Source of the DNA: an uncultured Acidobacteriota bacterium
Lineage (GTDB): Bacteria; Acidobacteriota; JAAYUB01
DNA length: 14,265 bases
NCBI GenBank assembly: GCA_937925645.1
Contig: CALAMB010000143.1
Location: 1 to 14,265, forward strand
Reading direction: 5' to 3'
Of this stretch, positions 7,591 through 14,233 are shown piece after piece (position 1 is the first letter of the stretch; each line of letters opens with the position of its first letter). The notes under the pieces were generated by a model. That model did no database searches. It was given only the letters and a program-made list of their open reading frames with translations, and was not told the DNA's origin. The position numbers and the translations under genes were made by a program.

Positions 7591-7784
7591 GGAGTGAGGA
7601 GTGAGGAGTGAGGAGCTCGTAATTCGTAATCGTACTCGTACTCGTGATCGTAATCGTGATCGTAATCGAGGCTTGAGACTCGAGGCTCGTTTCTGATCCT
7701 CGGACATCGGACATCGGACTTCGGATATCGGAAATCGGACCTGGGACCTGGGACCTGGGTTCTGGGTTCTGGGTTCTGGGTCCA
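7591..7784. repeat. Block of contiguous 6- and 7-base units (copy A)
   Basis: The whole stretch parses without gaps into short units. Three GGAGTGA heptamers (7591-7611) and one GGAGCT lead to one CGTAATT (7618-7624). Seven hexamers of the CGTAAT/CGTACT/CGTGAT type follow (7625-7666). Next come CGAGGCT, TGAGACT, CGAGGCT and CGTTTCT (7667-7694) and one GATCCT. Last are twelve in-phase heptamers (7701-7784) that drift stepwise from CGGACAT through CGGACCT and GGGACCT to GGGTTCT. ORFs drawn across it on the minus strand are products of the periodicity. A related inverted copy is at about 13766-13885. Confidence 0.92.
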
Positions 7785-7800
7785 GGATTACAGAACCCAG
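7769..7800. repeat. 10-bp inverted repeat at the end of copy A
   Basis: CTGGGTTCTG (7769-7778) and CAGAACCCAG (7791-7800) are perfect reverse complements separated by 12 bases. Because the left arm is part of the GGGTTCT array, it could pair in more than one register. There is no T-run, and no gene needs a terminator here. Confidence 0.6.
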
Positions 7801-7810
7801 ATCCTCGTAA

Positions 7811-7858
7811 CGATTCACCCATTCACCGACTCACCAACTCACCGATTCACCCATTCAC
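7811..7858. repeat. Six tandem octamers of the CGATTCAC type
   Basis: Six in-phase 8-base units occur: CGATTCAC, CCATTCAC, CGACTCAC, CAACTCAC, CGATTCAC, CCATTCAC. The first pair is repeated exactly as the last pair, so there is also a higher-order arrangement. From 7859 to 7916 I see no further repeat. Confidence 0.88.
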
Positions 7859-7916
7859 CGTTCCCTCAAATCCGCATCACTCAGAGAGGATGCCGCCGGC
7901 GCTCCGGGCCGACGGC

Positions 7917-7945
7917 TTGCGCCCCGCTCGCTTCCTCATTACAAT
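7917..7945 (+). promoter_or_regulatory. Sigma-70-type promoter for the lipoprotein gene
   Basis: TTGCGC (7917-7922) and TACAAT (7940-7945) are separated by exactly 17 bases. The -10 matches the consensus at five of six positions and the -35 at three. The predicted leader before the ATG at 8012 is about 60 bases. The same arrangement precedes the next gene. Confidence 0.55.
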
Positions 7946-8011
7946 TAGCGGACAGAAGACCTGCATGCAGACACGCGCGACCCGCGCATCCCGCTCTCCC
8001 GGGAGGTCCCC

Positions 8012-8488
8012 ATGTGCCGAGCCGCCCTCATCGCCGGAGCCATCCTGCTCACGATCGTGCCGCTGGCCGTCACCGCGTGTCGGAGCGGCGGGGAATCGTT
8101 CCACGGCACCTGGGCGTTAAACGTGTCCCGATCCCGGCTCAACGTGCCGGCGCCGCGGAGCCAGGTGGTCCGGATCGCCGTCCGGATGAAGGATGTGCGG
8201 ATGGAGCAGAGAATCGTCAACGACCGGGGCGAACGGCTCTTCATCGCCGTCGACGCCCGGTTCGACGGCCGGGACTATCCCGTGACCGGCACTCCCTATG
8301 CCGACACCGTGGCATACCGGCTCACCGGCGCACGCACCATCGAAGGGGTGGCGAAGAAAGACGGTCGGGTGGTGGTCAATGAGACGGCGGTGCTCGCCCC
8401 GGACGGCCGGTCCCTCACCGTCACCTACCACAGCCACCTCCCCGACGGCCGGACCGTCACCAGCACGGCGGTGTTCGAGCGGCAGTGA
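8012..8488 (+). CDS. Small lipoprotein, lipocalin-like family of unknown function
   Basis: A protein of 158 residues beginning with a hydrophobic signal segment (about 4-22) ending in VTA-Cys23, a good lipobox, so it is probably a lipid-anchored envelope protein. The mature part starts with FHGTWALNVSRSRL and continues with FDGRDYPVTGTPYADTVAYRL and DGRSLTVTYHSHLPDGRTVTSTAVFE. I recognise the pattern GTW-LN-S-S, then DGxxYPVTGxPxADT, then DGxxLTVT as a small beta-rich, lipocalin-like family I associate with Acidobacteriota; no catalytic site is evident and no member I know has a defined role. The ATG has a GGGAGG site 5-6 bases upstream and its own promoter 70 bases away. The gene points away from the regulator operon. 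The family assignment is from memory of sequence patterns and is moderately sure. Confidence 0.8.
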   Translation: MCRAALIAGAILLTIVPLAVTACRSGGESFHGTWALNVSRSRLNVPAPRSQVVRIAVRMKDVRMEQRIVNDRGERLFIAVDARFDGRDYPVTGTPYADTVAYRLTGARTIEGVAKKDGRVVVNETAVLAPDGRSLTVTYHSHLPDGRTVTSTAVFERQ

Positions 8489-8520
8489 CGGGCTGCGGCG
8501 GGACGGCCGCCGGTGGGCAG

Positions 8521-8549
8521 TTGCGTCTCACGGCGATCCGGGATACAAT
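8521..8549 (+). promoter_or_regulatory. Sigma-70-type promoter for the large secreted protein gene
   Basis: TTGCGT (8521-8526) and TACAAT (8544-8549) are separated by 17 bases, nearly the same promoter as at 7917-7945. It lies in the 113-base gap after the lipoprotein gene, giving a leader of about 46 bases. This suggests separate but matched expression of the two genes. Confidence 0.55.
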
Positions 8550-8601
8550 CATTTTAATCATTTCTGTGCGACAACCCTATTGTCCGAGCGGGGGGCGAAC
8601 C

Positions 8602-11600
8602 ATGAAACATGTCGTCCGAACAGTTGTTTTTCTTTGCCTTTTAGTGGCGGGGTGGGGAACGGTGCCGGGCCAGGGGCCCGTCGAGTTCGTCCGGGTCGGC
8701 GCATACGGCAGCGGTCCCTATCTCGATGTGGCCAAATCCGGGCACTACGTGTTTTGCGCCGCCTGCTCGGGCGGTGTCGACGTCATCGACGTGCAAAATC
8801 CCGCCCAGCCGCTGCTCGTCGGCCGGATCGCCGAATCCCGGGCGACGGGGGTGTTCAGCCTGGACAACCGGCTGTACGTCACCGGTTCCGGACTCGGCAT
8901 CTGGGACATCAGCAACCCTCTCGCGCCAGTCCAGTTGGGTCGCTATGACGGAGGCATCTTGAACTATGGCGGTTTTGACCTCTTCGTGGCCGACCCCATC
9001 GCCTGCCTGGTCGATTTTACCGGCCTGCACCTCATCCAGGTATCGGATCCGCAGGCGCCGGAACCGGTGGGATTCTACCCGCTGAGCGGCGCGAATGATG
9101 TCTACGTCGTCGGCTCCATGGCCTTTGTATGTTCCTTTATGGAAGGGCTTCACATCGTCGATCTCGAGGATCCGGCCAATCCCCAGACCGTCGGCATCTG
9201 GCCCAGCGACGGGGTCGACAACGCCGACGGCGTCTGGGCGGATGGCGCCAGGGCCTTCCTGCTGAACCAGGCCAGCGGGACCACACGCATGGACATCATC
9301 GACGTGAGCGTTCCGAGCAATCCGTCGCTCCTGGGCACGTATGTGGTCGCTTCCGGTTATCTCGACTTCGTGTCCGTGATCGGCAACCTGGCCTACCTGA
9401 CCGACTTCTTTCAATTCCAAATCGTGGATGTGACCGATCCTGCCAATCCCCAGCTGAACGGGGCGGTCAACCCCAGCCCCCTGGGCGGCGGGATGTCCCA
9501 TGTGCTGGCCCCGCCCTGGGCGTATCAAAGCAACTTCGTGGACGGACTCGCCGTCATCGACATCTCCGATTCGGCCAACCCCGTCCTGACCGGTACGTAC
9601 GACCATTCCGCTAACCTTCAAGCCGTTGATTATTGGGAGCACTATGTCCTGGTGGGCGGCTACAACGAAGTGACCGTCTTCGATGTGGCCGATCCCGCGT
9701 CCCCGACACCTGTCAGCTCGGTCATCCTGACGGACACTTTGAGCGACATGGATAACGTCCGTTCGATCAAGATCGTGGACGGCTTTCTGGCCTACGTCGC
9801 CTGCGGTTGGCTCGGTGTCCGCGTGATCGACCTGGTCAATCCCGCCGCGCCGGTGATGTGGCCGGGATTCAACACGCCGGGCACTGCGATTCATCTCGAC
9901 GTGGCCGATTCCATCCTCTACGTGGCCGACTACTACACGCTGCAGATCCTGGACTGTGCCGACCCCTTCAACCTGCTCCCCATCGGCCAATACGACTATG
10001 CCTGTGATCCGATCCGGGTGCATATCGATGGCCACTATGCGTACCTGGCGGACCGGTCCGCCGCGTTGGGCGGCCTCCAGATCCTGGACGTCGCGGATCC
10101 GACGGCGCCGGTATTCGTCGGCGCCTATGACATTCCGGAAAGCGCCCCGAACGGGGTCTACGCGTTCGGACCGTTCGCCTACCTGGCCTCCGGCGGCAAC
10201 CGGGTCTATGTCCTCGACACCGCCGACCCGCAGGCACCGCAACTGCTCGGAACCGTGGATCTCCCGGCGGCGACGCGGAACCTCGACGCCTTCGGCGACT
10301 TCATCTTTTTGTCCGACACGGCGGGGTTCCATGCCGTCGACGTGTCCAACCACCAGGATCCGATCCTCGCCGCCGCCTTTGAGCTCGAGCCCGTTTCCGC
10401 GCTGGTCGGCCACGATACGTTCATCTTCGCGGTGGGGGGGGATACCGGCAGGCTGGTCAGTCTGGAAGTCGTGGTCCCCGAGCAGGGCGTCCGCATGGAT
10501 TACAACGTCGACCAGACCGGGCAGGTCTATCCCGATTCGCCCTCCCAGGTGGCCCCGGCCACCTCGCTGACCTTCCTCGTGGAACCCCTGGCCTTCCTCG
10601 GAAGCGCCTACGGCGACCCGGTGGTCATCGCCCTCACCCTGCCCGACTCGGTGGCCCTCAGTCAGACGCTGGCCGACGGCACCCTGGACACGGCGGCGCC
10701 CTTCCCCGCGGCAGGCGAGATCGTGCCCGGACTCGCGGTCACCGAGTACCAGATCGACAAGGTCACCGGCCGGGCCGTGCCGGCGCCCGGCGCCAAGAGC
10801 CTGGGCGACGTGGCTCCCTGGGCCGTGCAGATCCTGCGCTACGTGGCGGGCGAGCACGTCATCTGGCTCCGCCTGAACCAGAGCACCTTCCGCTGGACGC
10901 CCGCGGAGCCGGGCAACCTCCTCGGCTTCACCATCGGCCTGGCCGGCGGCGTCTGGCCGACAACGGCGGATAGCAATTGGGGCGCCACCGGCATGTTCAG
11001 CCAGGCCTCGACCCTGTTCTACCTCGATATGCGCGCGTATGATTTCGAGGCCAACGACAACCTCCTGGCTGTCGACATCAGCAGTTTTTACCAGTTCGAC
11101 GGCGATCCCACCGACACGCCGGTCACGCCGGATCGCGTGGACCTGTTCCGGCTCGAGTCGGTCATCGAGGAGCCGGCGCCCGTCGTCTCCCAGGTGGGCG
11201 CCACCGTCACCGACCTCGCCGTGGCCGACATGGACGGCGACGGCCGCGAAGACATCATCACCATCGACGGGACGACGGATCGCCTGTACGTCGCCTACGG
11301 CCAGCCCGACGGCACGTTCCTCAACCTGCAGTGGTGGCACCTGGAGGGGATCGATCCCCTCAAGGTGGACGCCGGGGACGTCTCCGGCGACGGCCGGCCC
11401 GATGTCCTGATCGGCACAGCGGACGGGCAACTGGCAATCTATCTCTGGGAGACGCTCTTCAGCGACAAGACAGCCGGCCGCGACTGCCTGCGCCAGCCGC
11501 CCCTGCGCCGGTTGCAGGGCGCGCCGTCCGACACCCTGCTGCAGGACATCACCGGTGACGGCCTCAGCGATTATCTGTACACCGTCGCGGCGGCGGATCA

Positions 11601-13536
11601 CCTCCAGGTGCTGCTGGGCAACACGTTCAATCCCGGCGGCAGCTACCCGACCGGCGCCGAACCCGTCGCCATGGTCGGCGGCGACTTCAACGCGGACCAG
11701 GCGCCCGACGTGGCGGTGGCCAACCGGACGGGCAATTCCGTCACCGTCTATCTCAACGACGGCAGCGGCAACTTCGCCGGCAGCGAGGTGACCGGACTGG
11801 GCGGCGGGCCGCTGGATGTAGACGCCGCCGACGTGAACCGCGACGGTCGCGACGACCTGGCGGTGGCGCTCGTGACGGACAAGGCGCTGGCCGTCATGAC
11901 GGCCGACGCGGACGGCCACTTTCAGTCCGATCAGGCGCAACGGATCTATTTCACCCAACAGCCGTCAGCGGTGCTGGCGGACAACTTCGACGGGCTCAAC
12001 GGAGCCGATGCCCTGTTGGGCTTCTCTGATTTCAACAAACTGTCGCTGTGCCTTTCGGACGCCTCCGGGACCATGAGCTTCGCGTACAACATCGACGCCC
12101 TGGGCGACGTGGTGGTGGGGCCGGGCCAGTCCGTCACCCTGAGCAGCGACAGCATCCTGTCGGTGGCCGGCGGCACCGGCCTGGGAGGGATCAGCTCGCG
12201 GCAGGGCGTGGCCGGGATCAGCCAGCGGAGCGTCGGCGTCATCCACTTCCCCCGCAGCCATGAAATCTCCTTCTCCGTCGTCAACCTGGGAGAGACCGAG
12301 GCGCTGATGAACCTCGAACTCTACGACGACGCCGGCGGCTTCCGGACCGCCACCACCGTCAGCCTGCCGGCGAACATCCAGTTCGCCCGGTACTTCGCCG
12401 ACCTGCTGGGCCCGGAGGCGGCCCAGGCCGGCCGCTGGGTGAGGGCTTTCCTCACCGCAAGCGACACCTACGGACTGTGGCTGGTGAACGACCCGGCCGT
12501 CACCTTCCTGGATGGCACGCGGGCGGCCGACATGCGCACCACCGCCTCCGACTTCATCCTGCCGGAGCTGGCGACCGGCGACGGATCGACCACCGGCCTG
12601 GTGCTGACCAACCCGAACAAATACGCGGTCAATGCCACCCTGACCCTGATCGGCGCCGACGGCATCGCCAAAGGATCACTCAACCGGCGGTTGGCGGGCC
12701 GGTCGAGTCTCAGCCAGGAGGCCACCGCGCTCTTTCCGTCGATGGGCGGAGGTGATTACATCCGGGTGCGCGCCGACGCGGGACTGCACGGGGTGGAGTT
12801 GTTCGGCGACGCGGACGCCCTGGCCTGCCTGGCCGGACTGCTCCCCGGCGAGTGCCAGCCGCGGCAATACCTGCCCCATTACGCCTCGGGCGCTTTCGGC
12901 GCCGCCGTCTACTCCTCGAAACTCAAACTGGTCAATCCCGCCGATCAAGCCGTGACGGTCCGGATCTCGCGCTGCGACGATTCCGGCGCCGTCGTCACCC
13001 AGACCCCCGACATGCCGCTGCCGGCCGGCGGCTTGTTCGAGACCGATGTCGCGACGCTGTTCGGACTGTCGGAACCGGCCACCGGTTACCTGATCGTGGA
13101 CACGCTTGAGCCCTCCGGCGTGGTCGGCAACGTCACCTTCGGCGATGCGGCGGATGGGCGGTTCCTGTCCAGTCTGCCGCTCCAGGGAACGGGCCACCGC
13201 CACTATGTGCTGGGGCACATCGCCAACGGCACGCTGGACACCATCGGCTTCTTCACCGGGCTGGCCGTGCTGAACATCGGAGCGACCCAGCAGACCGTCG
13301 AGCTGACGGCAGTGGGCCAGGATGGCCTCCCCCGGGCTACCGCCCAGATGCTCCTGTCGCCCGGTCAGCGGGGCATCACGCTGCTTTCCGCCGTGATGCC
13401 GGATCTCGGGTCCCTGTTTGGCGGGTATCTGCTGGTGGAGGGAGGCGACGACGCCCAACTGGTGGTGTTCCAGCTCTTCGGCGACGACAGCCTGAACTTC
13501 CTGAGCGCCGTTCCGGCAGTGCCGCTGGATGATTGA
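8602..13536 (+). CDS. Large exported repeat protein: LVIVD propellers, FG-GAP/VCBS repeats and four C-terminal domains
   Basis: A protein of 1644 residues. A basic start (MKHVVR) and hydrophobic core (7-18) form a signal peptide, probably cleaved near VPGQG (about 24). Residues 30-630 hold about 13 clear LVIVD-type motifs (pattern VIDxxxPxxP, for example IVDLEDPANP and ILDVADPTAP) at about 42-residue spacing plus one degenerate motif, consistent with beta-propellers. Residues 632-870 are a region I do not recognise. Residues 874-1130 hold calcium-loop FG-GAP/VCBS-like motifs starting near 876 (DMDGDGRED), 926, 982, 1028, 1077 and 1127, with those at 1028 and 1127 degenerate. Residues 1210-1644 are four tandem domains of about 104-112 residues with boundaries near 1318, 1422 and 1534. 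There is no visible C-terminal sorting tag or anchor. The frame is open back to a GTG at 8485, but the ATG at 8602 starts the signal peptide and follows a promoter and a G-rich site. The role is unknown; binding or adhesion is the likely class. Confidence 0.88.
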   Translation: MKHVVRTVVFLCLLVAGWGTVPGQGPVEFVRVGAYGSGPYLDVAKSGHYVFCAACSGGVDVIDVQNPAQPLLVGRIAESRATGVFSLDNRLYVTGSGLGIWDISNPLAPVQLGRYDGGILNYGGFDLFVADPIACLVDFTGLHLIQVSDPQAPEPVGFYPLSGANDVYVVGSMAFVCSFMEGLHIVDLEDPANPQTVGIWPSDGVDNADGVWADGARAFLLNQASGTTRMDIIDVSVPSNPSLLGTYVVASGYLDFVSVIGNLAYLTDFFQFQIVDVTDPANPQLNGAVNPSPLGGGMSHVLAPPWAYQSNFVDGLAVIDISDSANPVLTGTYDHSANLQAVDYWEHYVLVGGYNEVTVFDVADPASPTPVSSVILTDTLSDMDNVRSIKIVDGFLAYVACGWLGVRVIDLVNPAAPVMWPGFNTPGTAIHLDVADSILYVADYYTLQILDCADPFNLLPIGQYDYACDPIRVHIDGHYAYLADRSAALGGLQILDVADPTAPVFVGAYDIPESAPNGVYAFGPFAYLASGGNRVYVLDTADPQAPQLLGTVDLPAATRNLDAFGDFIFLSDTAGFHAVDVSNHQDPILAAAFELEPVSALVGHDTFIFAVGGDTGRLVSLEVVVPEQGVRMDYNVDQTGQVYPDSPSQVAPATSLTFLVEPLAFLGSAYGDPVVIALTLPDSVALSQTLADGTLDTAAPFPAAGEIVPGLAVTEYQIDKVTGRAVPAPGAKSLGDVAPWAVQILRYVAGEHVIWLRLNQSTFRWTPAEPGNLLGFTIGLAGGVWPTTADSNWGATGMFSQASTLFYLDMRAYDFEANDNLLAVDISSFYQFDGDPTDTPVTPDRVDLFRLESVIEEPAPVVSQVGATVTDLAVADMDGDGREDIITIDGTTDRLYVAYGQPDGTFLNLQWWHLEGIDPLKVDAGDVSGDGRPDVLIGTADGQLAIYLWETLFSDKTAGRDCLRQPPLRRLQGAPSDTLLQDITGDGLSDYLYTVAAADHLQVLLGNTFNPGGSYPTGAEPVAMVGGDFNADQAPDVAVANRTGNSVTVYLNDGSGNFAGSEVTGLGGGPLDVDAADVNRDGRDDLAVALVTDKALAVMTADADGHFQSDQAQRIYFTQQPSAVLADNFDGLNGADALLGFSDFNKLSLCLSDASGTMSFAYNIDALGDVVVGPGQSVTLSSDSILSVAGGTGLGGISSRQGVAGISQRSVGVIHFPRSHEISFSVVNLGETEALMNLELYDDAGGFRTATTVSLPANIQFARYFADLLGPEAAQAGRWVRAFLTASDTYGLWLVNDPAVTFLDGTRAADMRTTASDFILPELATGDGSTTGLVLTNPNKYAVNATLTLIGADGIAKGSLNRRLAGRSSLSQEATALFPSMGGGDYIRVRADAGLHGVELFGDADALACLAGLLPGECQPRQYLPHYASGAFGAAVYSSKLKLVNPADQAVTVRISRCDDSGAVVTQTPDMPLPAGGLFETDVATLFGLSEPATGYLIVDTLEPSGVVGNVTFGDAADGRFLSSLPLQGTGHRHYVLGHIANGTLDTIGFFTGLAVLNIGATQQTVELTAVGQDGLPRATAQMLLSPGQRGITLLSAVMPDLGSLFGGYLLVEGGDDAQLVVFQLFGDDSLNFLSAVPAVPLDD

Positions 13537-13549
13537 GGAATGAGGAGCT
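13537..13549. repeat. Short GGAATGA/GGAGCT fragment after the stop codon
   Basis: GGAATGA followed by GGAGCT begins immediately after the TGA stop. It matches the GGAGTGA and GGAGCT units that open copy A at 7591-7617. It appears to be an isolated fragment of the same repeat type. Confidence 0.5.
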
Positions 13550-13579
13550 GACATCCTGTCCGCCACTCGCTGAAGCGTC

Positions 13580-13604
13580 ACGCGGGTTGCGGCGCAACGC
13601 GCGT
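13580..13604 (+). terminator. Strong hairpin 44 bases after the large gene, possible terminator
   Basis: ACGCG and GTTGC pair with GCAAC and CGCGT across a GGC loop, giving 10 base pairs with a single G-G mismatch. The position just after the stop at 13536 suits transcript ending or 3'-end protection. No T-run follows, so it is not a textbook intrinsic terminator. Confidence 0.4.
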
Positions 13605-13622
13605 CCGGGGGGCGGTCATTCA

Positions 13623-13646
13623 CCGCGGAGACGCTGAGGCGCAGAG
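13623..13646. repeat. Three octamer-like units of the CGCGGAGACGC type
   Basis: CCGCGGAG, ACGCTGAG and GCGCAGAG are three in-phase 8-base units, followed by AAA. I recall similar degenerate CACCGCGGAGACGC-type repeats between genes in many GC-rich bacterial genomes; this is from memory, not a search. The bases from 13650 to 13765 show only a 5-bp hairpin at 13652-13667 and no gene. Confidence 0.5.
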
Positions 13647-13765
13647 AAACCGGCTCGTCAAGGAGCCAGGGCGCGAAGCCGGCCATGGAGCATTCAGCGG
13701 CGGTCCGTGGGCCGCGGCCGCCGGCAGGATCCTGACCGAGATCGTTTGGTTCCGGCTCCGCCGGC

Positions 13766-13885
13766 CCAGGATTACGGTTACGAATTTCGAGCACGAAATC
13801 CGATGTCCGATGTCCGCATTACGGGAACGAGCTTCTAGCCTCGAGTCTCGAGCCTCGATTACAAATTACGATTACTCAGTTACTC
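13766..13885. repeat. Inverted, degenerate copy (copy B) of the short-unit repeat block
   Basis: Read on the minus strand from 13885, the units are CGTAAT-like hexamers, then CGAGGCT, CGAGACT, CGAGGCT, then CGTTCC, then CGGACAT, CGGACAT, CGGATTT. The unit types and their order match copy A at 7625-7721 read on the plus strand. The shared cores include an 18-base exact match (TCCGATGTCCGATGTCCG here). The two copies are thus inverted and enclose the genes at 8012-13536. Confidence 0.85.
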
Positions 13886-13949
13886 CCGAAATCCTGTCAA
13901 CATTTGGCAAAATTTTTCACCGGTATCTCCCCCCTGATCGCCCATCCCA

Positions 13950-14180
13950 TCATCGACCGGCCCGATCCACGCTGTCACGACGAAAATAGCCAGGCGCAGC
14001 CCCGCGAATGCGGGGCAGCGCCTGGACAATCGATTGTTTTTGACGTCGCGCGCCCCTGTTAAGGGGCGCGGAGAAGATCCCAGCAGATATCGTTCGTCGA
14101 CTCCGAAGCGCCCCCTTTGATTTCCCGAACCCGGTCACACAATCGATGGGTGGTTTTGAAATAGAGCCGCGGATGGGCAT
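13950..14180 (-). CDS. Doubtful small ORF, 76 residues, no recognised family
   Basis: An ATG at 14180 has a good GGGAGG site with a 5-base spacer, so a gene caller may mark it. The product is Arg/Ser/Gly-rich with no domain, signal peptide or membrane segment that I recognise. Its coding path runs through both arms of two strong hairpins (14049-14070 and 13990-14025). A different minus-strand frame over 14061-14198 reads more like protein but lacks a start codon. The ribosome site may be chance, or the ORF may be a decayed gene or the 5' part of a structured RNA. I would not assign a function. Confidence 0.22.
   Translation of the reverse strand: MPIRGSISKPPIDCVTGFGKSKGALRSRRTISAGIFSAPLNRGARRQKQSIVQALPRIRGAAPGYFRRDSVDRAGR
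13990..14025. terminator. 15-bp hairpin with one A-A mismatch and GAAT loop
   Basis: CCAGGCGC and GCCCCGC pair with GCGGGGC and GCGCCTGG across a GAAT loop, interrupted only by an A-A mismatch. On the minus strand the stem is followed by CTATTTTCG, which would suit an intrinsic terminator for a short minus-strand transcript. On the plus strand a TTTTT run comes 11 bases later, after the palindrome ACAATCGATTGT (14026-14037). The direction of use is not settled. Confidence 0.45.
14049..14070. repeat. Perfect 9-bp hairpin with a 4-base loop
   Basis: CGCGCCCCT and AGGGGCGCG are perfect reverse complements around GTTA. No T-run follows on either strand. Together with the hairpin at 13990-14025 it forms a structured segment of about 80 bases. 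Confidence 0.65.
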
Positions 14181-14182
14181 GG

Positions 14183-14233
14183 TTCCCTCCCGAATGATGG
14201 ATTCATCTATACAAACGGGCGGGAGGAATTTTT
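14183..14233 (+). terminator. Bulged hairpin followed by TTTTT, possible terminator
   Basis: TTCC-C-TCCCG (14183-14192) pairs with CGGGAGGAA (14220-14228) with one bulged base, and TTTTT follows directly at 14229-14233. The loop contains a smaller GATG/CATC dyad. No plus-strand gene ends nearby, so its role is unclear. The same bases on the minus strand include the GGGAGG site of the doubtful ORF. Confidence 0.3.

Noticed and set aside
4862..7597. A 911-residue plus-strand open frame opposite the kinase and regulator
   Set aside because: Composition is that of an antisense shadow, and the minus strand shows complete kinase and regulator motifs.
7534..7822. Two minus-strand ORFs of 94 and 83 residues in the divergent intergenic region
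   Set aside because: Their products (runs of TITIT or RSRLRSRV type) come from the 6- and 7-base repeats, which yield open frames by periodicity.
7591..7870. Possible CRISPR array
   Set aside because: Units are only 6-8 bases, contiguous, with no spacers of constant length and no cas genes.
8485..8601. Upstream start of the large protein at a GTG overlapping the lipoprotein stop
   Set aside because: It would bury the signal peptide 39 residues inside the protein and would run through the promoter at 8521-8549.
8641..11958. A 1105-residue minus-strand open frame opposite the large secreted protein
   Set aside because: It is low-complexity Val/Gly/His/Asp antisense translation of the propeller repeats; the plus strand has a signal peptide and recognisable repeats.
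13875..13925. Possible second sigma-54 promoter (TTGGCAAAATTTTTC)
   Set aside because: The -24-like TGGCA is present, but the GC required 12 bases after GG is missing, and no gene follows.
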